From Candidatus Omnitrophota bacterium (lineage in GTDB: Bacteria; Omnitrophota; Gorgyraeia; Zapsychrales; Fredricksoniimonadaceae), in NCBI GenBank assembly GCA_015233335.1, contig JADFXX010000015.1, positions 550-42,070 on the forward strand: a DNA stretch of 41,521 nt, read 5' to 3'. Positions within the stretch are counted from its first letter, which is position 1. Each line of letters opens with the position of its first letter. The position numbers and the translations under genes are program-made. The notes beneath the pieces were generated by a model, which made no database searches, was not told the DNA's origin, and saw only the letters and a list, made by a program, of their open reading frames with translations. Of the stretch, positions 24,952 to 32,903 are shown in pieces.

Positions 24952-25923
24952 GTGATCGTGGTTACAGGAGCTGCAGGATTTATCGGGAGTTGTCTGGTTG
25001 CCCAACTGAATAAGCGCGGGCGGCAGGATATCATCGTGGTCGACCATTATCACGGTGATTCTGACCCCAAGAAAAAGAATTTGATGAACAAACGCTATCA
25101 GCGTTATTATGATAAAGCCGAATATCTGAAACTGCTTAAGCGGGATCAATTTGATTTTGATGTCGAATGCATTTTGCATATGGGGGCCTGTTCTTCCACC
25201 ACTTTGCAGGATGCCGATTATTTTGAAAAGAATAATTATGAATATTCATGTACAGTCGCTCAATGGGCGCTTAAAAATAATGCCCGTTTGATCTATGCTT
25301 CTTCAGCCGCGACTTATGGTGATGGCGCTTTGGGCTACAAGGATGAGGAGTCTTTGATCCCTAAATTGTTACCGTTAAACCTTTACGGAGAATCAAAACA
25401 AAAATTTGATTGCTGGGTGCTCAATAATGGCTATCAGGCTAAAATGACAGGATTGAAGTTTTTTAATGTATTCGGCCCCAATGAATATCATAAGGGGGAC
25501 ATGAAAAGTGTTGTGGCAAAAGCTTATGATAGGGTAGTTTCAGAGGGGAAGATAGCGCTTTTTAAATCTTACGATCCTAAATATAAAGATGGCGAACAAA
25601 TGCGTGATTTTATTTATGTCAAAGATGCGCTGGACGTGGTTTTATATTTTATGGAACATCCCCAGATCAACGGGATTTTTAATTTAGGCACTGGGCAGGC
25701 CAGCACATGGAACGAGCTTGCTTTAGCATTATTTGCGGCTGTTCATCAGGAGCCTCACATTGAATATATAGAAATGCCTGAAATTTTACGTGGGCGTTAC
25801 CAATATTTTACCCAGGCAGATATGACAAAACTTCGCAAGTCCGGGTACACGAAAGCTTTTACTTCTCTTGAAGACGCGGTCAAAGATTATAGCGGGTATC
25901 TAAAAAATCAGAGTTGCTTTTAA
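24952..25923 (+). CDS. hldD: ADP-L-glycero-D-manno-heptose 6-epimerase
   Basis: An extended SDR that makes the heptose donor for the inner core of lipopolysaccharide. 323 residues: VTGAAGFIGS for NADP binding, the family motif HMGACSSTT, YASSAATYG, the YxxxK pair in YGESKQKFD, and FNVFGPNEYHKGDMKSVV. Start choice: the GTG at 24952 stands 8 nt after AAGGAG, while an earlier GTG at 24943 overlaps that site. Its presence is direct evidence for a Gram-negative outer membrane with heptose-containing LPS. Confidence 0.95.
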   Translation: MIVVTGAAGFIGSCLVAQLNKRGRQDIIVVDHYHGDSDPKKKNLMNKRYQRYYDKAEYLKLLKRDQFDFDVECILHMGACSSTTLQDADYFEKNNYEYSCTVAQWALKNNARLIYASSAATYGDGALGYKDEESLIPKLLPLNLYGESKQKFDCWVLNNGYQAKMTGLKFFNVFGPNEYHKGDMKSVVAKAYDRVVSEGKIALFKSYDPKYKDGEQMRDFIYVKDALDVVLYFMEHPQINGIFNLGTGQASTWNELALALFAAVHQEPHIEYIEMPEILRGRYQYFTQADMTKLRKSGYTKAFTSLEDAVKDYSGYLKNQSCF

Positions 25924-25938
25924 AGAAAGGATAGGGAT

Positions 25939-26976
25939 ATGATCCTTTTAATAATTTTAGGCGTGGTCGTGTTGATCACCGTTGTTGTCTTAAGTTTCTT
26001 GTTTGTCATGTTAAACAAAGAGGGGCAGAAGGCGCAGGAAGAAAAAGCGGTGCCATTAACTGATTTAACCCAATTAAAACGGGAGCTTTCATCCGGTTTC
26101 CTTGAACCGCAAATTCCAAAGACTGTTACGGAGTCCGATGTGATCCCAGCCTTTGTTCCTAAGGTGACTTTGCCCACACAACCGGTCAAATATGTTGCCG
26201 GCGATGATATTTATAAAAAACGTGCCCAGGAGCTCGAAGACGAATTGCGCGGTATTTCTACAAAAGCAGAAGTCCAGTCCCAGGAAGCAAAGCAGATGAT
26301 CGCATCCTTGTCTGAAGAAAATGAATCCCTTAAAGCACAAAAAGCGGATCTCCTGAAGGCCCAAGAAAAACTAGATTCGTTAAAAAATGAGACTGACCAC
26401 TTGCATGTTGAAAATACTGCTTTGCAGACCCAGTTGGATTCAAGTAATGCTAAGGTTCGCATCCTAGAACAAGAAATGGCAGCGGTAAAACTTCAAATGG
26501 GGGAAGAGATTGCCCGTGCCCGTGCCGCAGTGACCCAATTAGACATTGAGAAAGATGCCGTGGTACTGCCCCCTAAAGTGGCCGAGCAGGATGTCCAAAG
26601 ACAAGAATTTGAAGCTTTAAAAATCCAACATATTCAGTTAAAACAAAATTTTGATGATTTAGAATTGACCAATCAGAAATTACAAGACAATAATCGACAG
26701 CTGATGCAAAAAGTTGAATCTCTGCAATATGAGCTTATCAAAGCCAAGGCCCAATCAACGGGTCTTGAGCGTATTGGTTTTAATTACAAGAGCCAATTGG
26801 AAGATTTTTTTAAGAAAATTAATTCCGTACACCTAACGACTGATCAGCTGGCGAAGGATAAAAACCGCTTAGAAGGAGTGCTTTGTGAATTAGAAAACAG
26901 CCGTTCCCAATTGACGACACTTAAGCGTGAGTACGAGGATTTTAAAGCGCACGTACAACAGAATAATTCTAAATGA
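25939..26976 (+). CDS. Membrane-anchored coiled-coil protein
   Basis: 345 residues. Residues 1-25 are a single transmembrane helix, followed by a proline-rich linker and, from about residue 90 to the end, an almost unbroken coiled coil rich in Glu, Lys, Gln and Leu. There is no catalytic domain. GGATAGGGAT precedes the ATG. It could be a scaffold or envelope-spacing protein; no closer family can be named. Confidence 0.75.
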   Translation: MILLIILGVVVLITVVVLSFLFVMLNKEGQKAQEEKAVPLTDLTQLKRELSSGFLEPQIPKTVTESDVIPAFVPKVTLPTQPVKYVAGDDIYKKRAQELEDELRGISTKAEVQSQEAKQMIASLSEENESLKAQKADLLKAQEKLDSLKNETDHLHVENTALQTQLDSSNAKVRILEQEMAAVKLQMGEEIARARAAVTQLDIEKDAVVLPPKVAEQDVQRQEFEALKIQHIQLKQNFDDLELTNQKLQDNNRQLMQKVESLQYELIKAKAQSTGLERIGFNYKSQLEDFFKKINSVHLTTDQLAKDKNRLEGVLCELENSRSQLTTLKREYEDFKAHVQQNNSK

Positions 26977-26987
26977 GGTTTATTTAA

Positions 26988-27473
26988 ATGAAAACGGTGC
27001 TTTTACTTCTTATGTTTAGTTTTTTATTTTCTTCCTGCGCCTTCTTTGATAATAGTCAGGAGTTCGCGAAAACTCTTTGGGGTTCATCAACAAGGGCTTT
27101 AGAAAATGCACGGGATAATGCCGTGACAAAAACTTATGATAAGTCTTATTGGGACTGTATCCGTAATGCCACAACTGTTGCCGAAAAAAATAAATGGACC
27201 ATCTTTAAGAAAGATGAGGTTAAGGGATATTTGGTGTTGATGGCAATCAAAGGCTCTGTTAATACCACAGAAGTCGGAGTATTTTTTACTGAACTTTCTG
27301 ATGTTCAAACGCGTGTTGAAATTTCTTCTTTAAGCACGAATGCTAAACGCAAGGTGGCAAAAGCTTTGTTTCATGGGTTAGACATAGCCTTTGGTTATCT
27401 TCCGCCTGACCCTTCTGATCCCAAAGAGACTGATAACAAAGACACCAATCAAGTCCAGCCCGCAAAATTATGA
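26988..27473 (+). CDS. Lipoprotein of unknown function (DUF3568-like)
   Basis: 161 residues with a lipoprotein signal peptide (lipobox LFSSC, Cys at about 17). The mature part contains a compact domain with KNKWTIFKKDEVKGYLVLMAI and VGVFFTELSDVQTRVEISSLS, alternating strands like DUF3568 or related small envelope domains, then a disordered tail rich in Asp, Pro and Lys. It overlaps the padR start by 4 nt. Confidence 0.68.
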   Translation: MKTVLLLLMFSFLFSSCAFFDNSQEFAKTLWGSSTRALENARDNAVTKTYDKSYWDCIRNATTVAEKNKWTIFKKDEVKGYLVLMAIKGSVNTTEVGVFFTELSDVQTRVEISSLSTNAKRKVAKALFHGLDIAFGYLPPDPSDPKETDNKDTNQVQPAKL

Positions 27474-27979
27474 TCGAGAATGAATTCCTTTTCTTAGGAT
27501 TACTGGCCGATGGCCCAAAACACGGTTATGAGATCAAACTTCAACTGGAAGAAGATCTTGCCCCTAATATAGGTTTACAAATAAAATCTATCTATTATCC
27601 GCTTGCGAAAATGGAAAGTGGCGGGTTGATCGAGAAAGAAGTGGGGCGTAAGGAAGGACGTTTTCCTGAAAAGTATGTTTATCGGATCACTCCAAAGGGC
27701 AGAAAAAAGTTTGATGAACTGATGTTGCACAGCCTCACTGCCGTAGAACGTCCTTTTTTTCAGATTGATCTGGCATTTTACTTCTTGCCGCTGGTTGGCC
27801 GTGACATGGCCAAACGACGTCTTAAGGCCAGATGTGTTTTTTTAAAGAAGATCCGCCAAGAGTTGGCCCTTTTACAGTCCGCAGCAAAAACTAAGACCTT
27901 AAGCCTTATCCTGCAGCATGATCTTGATTTGGTCGATGCAGAAATAAATTCTATTCAAAAGATCATAAGTCAGTTGTAG
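27470..27979 (+). CDS. PadR-family transcriptional regulator
   Basis: 169 residues. The N-terminal winged helix has LGLLADGPKHGYEIKLQLEEDL and SIYYPLAKMESGGLIEKE, the PadR signature, and YRITPKGRKKFDEL forms the wing. The C-terminal part is a helical dimer domain. PadR proteins mostly repress nearby genes and release DNA on binding a small phenolic or other ligand. The biosynthetic cluster starts right after it with a promoter overlapped by an inverted repeat, so this is the likely cluster regulator (inference). Confidence 0.87.
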   Translation: MIENEFLFLGLLADGPKHGYEIKLQLEEDLAPNIGLQIKSIYYPLAKMESGGLIEKEVGRKEGRFPEKYVYRITPKGRKKFDELMLHSLTAVERPFFQIDLAFYFLPLVGRDMAKRRLKARCVFLKKIRQELALLQSAAKTKTLSLILQHDLDLVDAEINSIQKIISQL

Positions 27980-28014
27980 ATTTTTTTAAAATGCCTTCTT
28001 ATCTAATACTTACT

Positions 28015-28044
28015 TCTTGACTTATTATTCAAGTATATTAAAAT
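28015..28044 (+). promoter_or_regulatory. Cluster promoter with inverted repeat, candidate PadR operator
   Basis: TTGACT (28017-28022) and TAAAAT (28039-28044) are 16 nt apart. The inverted repeat CTTGA/TCAAG (8-nt spacer, 28016-28033) covers the -35 box and spacer, a position suited to repression. Adding one flanking base pair with one mismatch extends it. Binding of the PadR protein is an inference from position only. Confidence 0.45.
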
Positions 28045-28078
28045 CTTTGTATTAAAATTTTACTAATGAGTGATGTTT

Positions 28079-29563
28079 ATGAATGTTTATCAAATATTAA
28101 CTGATTCCGCACAAAATTTTGGCCAAAAGCCTTCTATTATATATAAAGATAAATCTATCAGTTTTTCGGATTTAAAACTTAAGGTGATTGCTTTGGCTCT
28201 GGGTTTGCAATCACTTGGGCTGGGGAAGGCTCGTAAAATCGCCTTATATTTGCCCAATTGTACCGAATACGTGTATGGCTACCTATCATCTTTTCTTTTA
28301 GGGGCCGTAGTCATACCTTTGGATTATATGCTAAAAACAGACGAGCTGATTGCCTGTTTGTCTCATGCCGAGGCAGAATTTGTAGTCACTTTAGAAAAAC
28401 CGGAAATAGACTGGATGCTCATTCAAAAGAATGTTCCTTCTTTAAAGACGATTATTCCATTGGGGGATGGTTTTGAAAGATTGTACCGGCAGGGAGAGTT
28501 TAAGCCTCAATTTGTTTCTGATAGTGATCTGGCCCTGATTATGTATACTTCTGGCACAACCGGTCAGCCTAAAGGCATTTTGCTTAACTACAAGCATTTG
28601 CAAGGCTCACCGCAGGCCATGAAACATTTTGTGGATTTAAGCGAACGTGATGTGAAGCTCTGCGCTATACCATTGAGCCATATTGGTGGTTTTATTTATA
28701 TTCAAAACTGTATCATTTTTGGTATTACGTTGGTCTTGATGGACCGTTTTCATCCTTTGGAATTTTTAAAGAATGTCACAACTTATAAAGTGACTTGTTT
28801 CCATATTGTCCCGCCAATGTACACGGCTTTATTGACGCTTAAGAATATCGGGCAGTTTGATCTCTCCTCATTACGTTGGGTAGTGGTTTTTGGAGCGCCT
28901 AATTCGCCGGATATTTTGGAACGTTTCCATCAGTATTGCCCAAATGCTAAATTGCTCAACGGCTGGGGCATGACCGAAACCTGTCCGCCTAATACGGTCA
29001 CTCCGTTAGATAATCCTAAGATCGAAAGTGTTGGCAAGCCCGCACCTAATTGTGAAATCCAAATTGTTGATGACGACGATAAGCCGCTGGCAAAAGGACA
29101 AGTGGGGGAAATTGTGATCCGCGGCTGGGTGGTTATGCAGGAGTATTATAAAGATCCTCAGGCGACCGCCATGGCAAAAAAGAATGGCTGGTTTCATACC
29201 GGTGATTTGGGGCGATTCGATCAAGAAGGGTTCTTATATATTGTGGGGCGCAAGAAAGAGATGATTAAGGTAGCCGGACAAATTGTCTATGCTCCTGAGG
29301 TAGAAGCCGCCTTGTGCAAATATGAAGGGGTGCTGGAAGCGGCTGTGATCGGAGTTGCGGATGATATGCGCGGGGAATCTATTAGGGCATTTGTTGTGTT
29401 AAAAGAGGGCATTAATGTTGAACCTTTGGAAATTAAATATTTTGTCCGCGAGCATTTAGCAAATTTTAAGGTACCACAGACTGTTGAAATCCGCTCTGCT
29501 TTACCTAAAAATCGGGTTGGAAAAATTGATAAAGAGCTATTAAAACAGAATGTCATCATTTAG
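28079..29563 (+). CDS. Acyl-CoA ligase / AMP-binding enzyme
   Basis: An ANL-family enzyme that activates a carboxylic acid as acyl-AMP and passes it to CoA or an acyl carrier. About 494 residues. Core motifs: MYTSGTTGQPKG (P-loop), NGWGMTETCP, GWFHTGDLGRFDQEG, IVGRKKEMIKVAG (hinge) and PKNRVGKIDK with the catalytic lysine. Start codons at 28070 (GTG), 28073 and 28079 (ATG) are all possible; the last gives the family-typical MNVYQIL. It opens the cluster and could load the starter acid of the polyketide synthase. Substrate not predictable by eye. Confidence 0.88.
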   Translation: MNVYQILTDSAQNFGQKPSIIYKDKSISFSDLKLKVIALALGLQSLGLGKARKIALYLPNCTEYVYGYLSSFLLGAVVIPLDYMLKTDELIACLSHAEAEFVVTLEKPEIDWMLIQKNVPSLKTIIPLGDGFERLYRQGEFKPQFVSDSDLALIMYTSGTTGQPKGILLNYKHLQGSPQAMKHFVDLSERDVKLCAIPLSHIGGFIYIQNCIIFGITLVLMDRFHPLEFLKNVTTYKVTCFHIVPPMYTALLTLKNIGQFDLSSLRWVVVFGAPNSPDILERFHQYCPNAKLLNGWGMTETCPPNTVTPLDNPKIESVGKPAPNCEIQIVDDDDKPLAKGQVGEIVIRGWVVMQEYYKDPQATAMAKKNGWFHTGDLGRFDQEGFLYIVGRKKEMIKVAGQIVYAPEVEAALCKYEGVLEAAVIGVADDMRGESIRAFVVLKEGINVEPLEIKYFVREHLANFKVPQTVEIRSALPKNRVGKIDKELLKQNVII

Positions 29564-29579
29564 AAAGGGTGTTTAAATT

Positions 29580-30362
29580 ATGTCTACTTCTTCTATAGAT
29601 AGAATGACCAGAGATGTGCATTTAAGCGGAAAAGATTTGATGGCTATGGTACAACTTAGACCGAAAGATATCGGTTCTTATGCGATTGTTCCCGGGCCCA
29701 AAGAGCGTCTGGATAGTCTGGTCAAGAAAATGGAAAATCCGGTCAAGAATTTTTCATTTATGGAATATAACATGTACACCGGAACTATTAACGGTATTCG
29801 CCTGACCGCGATCAACGGAGGACGTTTTGCGGCAGATACTGCAATTACAACCGAGATTTTATGTAATGCCGAAACAAAGGTGCTTATACGTATTGGCAGT
29901 TGCGGGGCCCTGCGCCGTGATATAAAAATAGGTGATTTTATTATGACCACCGGCTGTATACGAGGGGAAGGCGTTTCCCCGTACTATGTCGATGAAAAAT
30001 TTGTCACCTTGCCGGATTCTGATTTAACACAAAAATTTACAGGGATTGCCAAAAACATCGCCTCAGGTGCGCTCGCGACTGTGCATGAAGGTAAGGTTTG
30101 GTCAACAGATGCCATCTTGCGGGAAACCAAGGAAGTAGTTAACCGTGTGATCGATCAAGGGGCTATTGGAGTTGATATGGTCAGCGCGCCTTTTTTAACG
30201 ATCGCTCAAGTCTACAAAATCCCGGCAGTTTCCATATTAGCAGTTTCAGATAATTTAATTACCGGTCAGATGGGATTTATCAATCCGGATTATTATATGG
30301 CCGAGGGCATGCTTATTCAAATGGCCTTGGAATTAGTCAAGCAGTTAGAAGGCGTCAAGTAA
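29580..30362 (+). CDS. Nucleoside phosphorylase (PNP/UDP family 1)
   Basis: 260 residues. VLIRIGSCGALRRDIKIGDFIM (102-122) is the phosphate/base-binding signature of NP-I family phosphorylases, and AVSILAVSDNL carries the catalytic Asp. The ribose-binding segment, GVEMEAAG in bacterial PNP, reads GVDMVSAP: the Met is kept, but the second Glu, which contacts the ribose hydroxyls, is Val. It may act on 5'-deoxy- or 5'-methylthio-adenosine to give a sugar 1-phosphate for the isomerase encoded next. AGAAAGGG precedes the ATG. Confidence 0.82.
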   Translation: MSTSSIDRMTRDVHLSGKDLMAMVQLRPKDIGSYAIVPGPKERLDSLVKKMENPVKNFSFMEYNMYTGTINGIRLTAINGGRFAADTAITTEILCNAETKVLIRIGSCGALRRDIKIGDFIMTTGCIRGEGVSPYYVDEKFVTLPDSDLTQKFTGIAKNIASGALATVHEGKVWSTDAILRETKEVVNRVIDQGAIGVDMVSAPFLTIAQVYKIPAVSILAVSDNLITGQMGFINPDYYMAEGMLIQMALELVKQLEGVK

Positions 30363-30380
30363 CTTTGACGTAACGGCAGA

Positions 30381-30410
30381 GTCATCCTGAACCTACTAGC
30401 AAAGGATCTT
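30381..30410 (+). repeat. Short palindrome-like intergenic repeat
   Basis: The unit GTCATCCTGAACC...AAAGGATCTT contains ATCCT and AGGAT in inverted order and resembles dispersed REP-like repeats known from many genomes (recognised by pattern, single copy here). Its AAAGGA, 10 nt before the ATG at 30416, provides the ribosome binding site of the next gene. Confidence 0.4.
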
Positions 30411-30415
30411 TATTA

Positions 30416-31372
30416 ATGTTTGAATCTCCTTTATTTTGGCCAGCGCATCTAAAGAAGAATGTTTTGTTTGTTCTCGATGAGACCCTTATCCCGTCAAAGA
30501 TCAGATATATTCCAGTAAAAAATGTCAAGGGTGCTGTTTTGGTCATCCGTCACATGAAAACCCGGGCCTTTGGCCAGTTTCTGGTTGTGCTTAATACTTT
30601 TTTATTAGAACTGAATGTTAAGGGGAATTTGATCCAACATTTAGAAAAAGTAGCCCAAGAGCTTAATAATTCCCGTCCGACTTTTCCTTTTGCCGAGATA
30701 ACAGGAATTATTCTGGGGGTGGCGCGAAAGTCCTATGCCAACGGGGCAGATGTCCGTATCGCTGTGACCAAAACAATTGAAGGGTTTTTATCGGGCATTA
30801 GGGCGCGTCGTCTGCAAAGGGTTAATGAAATTGCAGAGCTTCTGCAGTCAGGAGATTGCGTCTTAACGCATTGCAATGTCAGCGGCGAATTAGCGATGGC
30901 CGCAAATCTGGCCAAGTCTCAAGGTAAGCATGTCAAGTTTTTCGTCACTGAAACCAGACCCTATATGCAGGGGGCCAAGCTGACGGTATGGGAACTGCAG
31001 AAGGCCCATGTGCCTGTCACCTTAGTCGCGGATAACGCGGTGGCATCACTCATGGCTGATGGATTGGTCAATCGGGTCATTATCGGCTCAGACCGTTCAG
31101 CGGCTAATGGCGATGTTGCGAACAAGATCGGCAGTTATCAGATTGCTGTTTTAGCGCGTGAATTTGGTATTCCTTTGATTGTCTTGACTCAGCCCTCCAG
31201 AGGGGTTGCAACCGGCCAAGATATGCCTATTGAATTTCGTTGTGCTGATGAATTATTGATCTTTGGCTCTAAAAGAATATTTAGCCCTAAGGTCCAAGGT
31301 TTTTATCCGGGATTCGATGTGGTGCCTTATCAATTAATCACGAAAGCGATTGCTATCAATGCCGGACTATAA
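30416..31372 (+). CDS. MtnA-like aldose-1-phosphate isomerase (IF-2B family)
   Basis: 318 residues of the eIF2B-alpha/MtnA family, which turns 5-methylthioribose 1-phosphate (or 5-deoxyribose 1-phosphate) into the ribulose form. The catalytic Cys (THCN, C153) and Asp (GSDRSAANGDVANKIG, D226) are kept. The N-terminal substrate loop, normally RGAPAIG, is changed to KTRAFGQF, so substrate choice may differ from standard MtnA. It lies between a nucleoside phosphorylase and an aldolase, exactly where such an isomerase would act. Overlaps the next gene by 14 nt. Confidence 0.83.
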   Translation: MFESPLFWPAHLKKNVLFVLDETLIPSKIRYIPVKNVKGAVLVIRHMKTRAFGQFLVVLNTFLLELNVKGNLIQHLEKVAQELNNSRPTFPFAEITGIILGVARKSYANGADVRIAVTKTIEGFLSGIRARRLQRVNEIAELLQSGDCVLTHCNVSGELAMAANLAKSQGKHVKFFVTETRPYMQGAKLTVWELQKAHVPVTLVADNAVASLMADGLVNRVIIGSDRSAANGDVANKIGSYQIAVLAREFGIPLIVLTQPSRGVATGQDMPIEFRCADELLIFGSKRIFSPKVQGFYPGFDVVPYQLITKAIAINAGL

Positions 31373-31838
31373 AATTAAATCTATTTATTTGTTACAAGGC
31401 ATTCTTAGCGAGGCGGCCTTAAAGAAAATAAGATTTGCTAAGGGCTGTCATGTCTTTGTTTCTGAAGGCAGGCCGACTTTGGAGGCCGGGCACACTGTGA
31501 CTAGAGTGCTCCTTAAATGCGGAATTATACCGACGGTCATTAGTGACAATATGGCAGGATTTCTTTTTTTTAAGGGATTGGTCAAAGAAGTGGTATTAGC
31601 CTGCCACCATGCAGATAATAAAGGAGCTTTGTGCGATATAGGAGCCTTGATATTGGCCGTATTAGCCCATAAACATAAGATTCCTCTTAAATTGCTGCCT
31701 GCCCGACACAGAATAAGATTTTTAGGTGACCCCAAGGCAGTATTAAGTTTTGAGGGTAAAAGAATTGCTCCTCAAGGTGCCCAGGGTTATGTGCCTTTAG
31801 TGGAATGGGTTGGATCAAAATACCTTAAGCGCAAATGA
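31359..31838 (+). CDS. Half-length IF-2B/MtnA paralogue without catalytic residues
   Basis: 159 residues corresponding only to the C-terminal Rossmann half of the preceding protein: VFVSEGRPTLEAGHTVTRVLLKCGIIPTVISDN aligns with FFVTETRPYMQGAKLTVWELQKAHVPVTLVADN, split here for comparison. The catalytic THCN segment is missing and GSDRSAANGDVANKIG is replaced by CHHADNKGALCDIG. It overlaps the isomerase start-to-stop by 14 nt and the aldolase by 4 nt, so it is translated together with both. A partner subunit or regulatory role is likely; it is too well preserved as a frame to be a pseudogene. Confidence 0.72.
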   Translation: MPDYKIKSIYLLQGILSEAALKKIRFAKGCHVFVSEGRPTLEAGHTVTRVLLKCGIIPTVISDNMAGFLFFKGLVKEVVLACHHADNKGALCDIGALILAVLAHKHKIPLKLLPARHRIRFLGDPKAVLSFEGKRIAPQGAQGYVPLVEWVGSKYLKRK

Positions 31839-32902
31839 ATATGCAAGAACTAAAAAACAAAATTATTGAAATCGGAAAATTGCTTTGGGACAAGGGGCTT
31901 GTTACAGCCTTCAACGGCAATATCTCCGTACGTGTTGATGCGAATACAGTGCTGATTACAGCGACCGGTGTTTGTTTGGGTTACTTGAGTTTGCAGGATC
32001 TGGTATTGGTTAACACTTCTGGGGAAGTGATCGGTAATGGTAAGGCTTCAAGCGAAAAGTTAATGCATACGGAAATTTATAAGAATTTGCCCCAGGTCCA
32101 AGCTGTGATACATACACATTCGACGTATACGAGTGCTTTCTTCTTAACTAATGAACGTTTTATACCAAAAACTTTTGAAGCTAAATTTTATTTGGGTGAA
32201 GTTAAGTCCATTGAGCAATACACACCTGCAGTGACAGATACAGCCCCCGTGATTAAAGAGTTACTGACGAATAACATTATAGTTTTACGCAATCACGGCG
32301 TAGTAGCTGTGGGTCAAGACCTGTTTCATGCTTTTGTCCTAATTCAAGAATTAGAAGAACAACTAAAAATGCAGGCACTTGCAGCACTTTATTCTAAAAA
32401 TTCTGTACGCCAACCAGGGGACATGTTCAATAAAGAACAAAAAAAGAACGTGTCCCCGAGCACGTTGCCAACCAACGAAGGGTTTCAGCTGAAAGCAACC
32501 CAGAGAAACCCCCTAACGCCATTGAAGAAATTTAAATTATTTTCAAAAGATCAAATCGAAGAAATAGTCCGTTTAGTCAATAGCGATGAGCAAATGCAGG
32601 AATTAGGAAAAAAAACCGCTATGAATATGGATTTGGCCGTCTGCTTGCAGGAGACCGGAGCCGTCCATAGTTTTAAATTTGTAAATGGATATATCACCAA
32701 GACCGGAGATGACGCTCAGGCAGAGTTTTTGATCACAGCCAATGAATCGATTTGGCGGGCGGTCTTTAACCGTGAAATCGACCCCTTTGTTGCCACGACC
32801 CAGAAAAAGATGTCGCTTAGAGGGGATTTCGCGCGTATTTCCAAATGGTATGCGCCTTGCAGTCGTATTTTTCAATTATGGACAAGGGTCCCTGTTGAAT
32901 AA
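31835..32902 (+). CDS. Class II aldolase fused to a C-terminal SCP2-like domain
   Basis: 355 residues. Residues 1-190 are a class II (FucA/MtnB/AraD-type) aldolase: FNGNISVR, SSEKLMHTEIY with the catalytic Glu (E74), zinc ligands H93, H95 (IHTHS) and H154 (NHGVV). Residues 192-228 are encoded by a 111-nt dispersed repeat. From about 233 to the end lies an SCP2/sterol-carrier-like domain (IWRAVFNREIDPFVATTQKKMSLRGD). The aldolase would split a 5-substituted ribulose 1-phosphate into DHAP and a short aldehyde. The fusion, with a repeat as linker, is unusual. Confidence 0.82.
   Translation: MNMQELKNKIIEIGKLLWDKGLVTAFNGNISVRVDANTVLITATGVCLGYLSLQDLVLVNTSGEVIGNGKASSEKLMHTEIYKNLPQVQAVIHTHSTYTSAFFLTNERFIPKTFEAKFYLGEVKSIEQYTPAVTDTAPVIKELLTNNIIVLRNHGVVAVGQDLFHAFVLIQELEEQLKMQALAALYSKNSVRQPGDMFNKEQKKNVSPSTLPTNEGFQLKATQRNPLTPLKKFKLFSKDQIEEIVRLVNSDEQMQELGKKTAMNMDLAVCLQETGAVHSFKFVNGYITKTGDDAQAEFLITANESIWRAVFNREIDPFVATTQKKMSLRGDFARISKWYAPCSRIFQLWTRVPVE
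32408..32518 (+). repeat. Dispersed ~110-nt repeat, copy A, in frame inside the aldolase gene
   Basis: Starts CGCCAACC and holds the hairpin GGGGACATGTTC (32417-32428) with GAACGTGTCCCC (32446-32457), then GTTGC (32464-32468) that can pair with GCAAC (32495-32499). It matches copies at 36133, 39388 and 40809. Here all 37 codons are open and join the aldolase to the SCP2 domain. In the copies at 39388 and 40809 the unit follows a stop codon directly or almost so. Confidence 0.85.
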
Positions 32903-32903
32903 A

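Noticed and set aside
32408..32518. A CRISPR-like or tandem array for the repeat family
   Set aside because: Copies are kilobases apart, diverge in sequence, and lie between genes; there are no regular spacers or cas genes.
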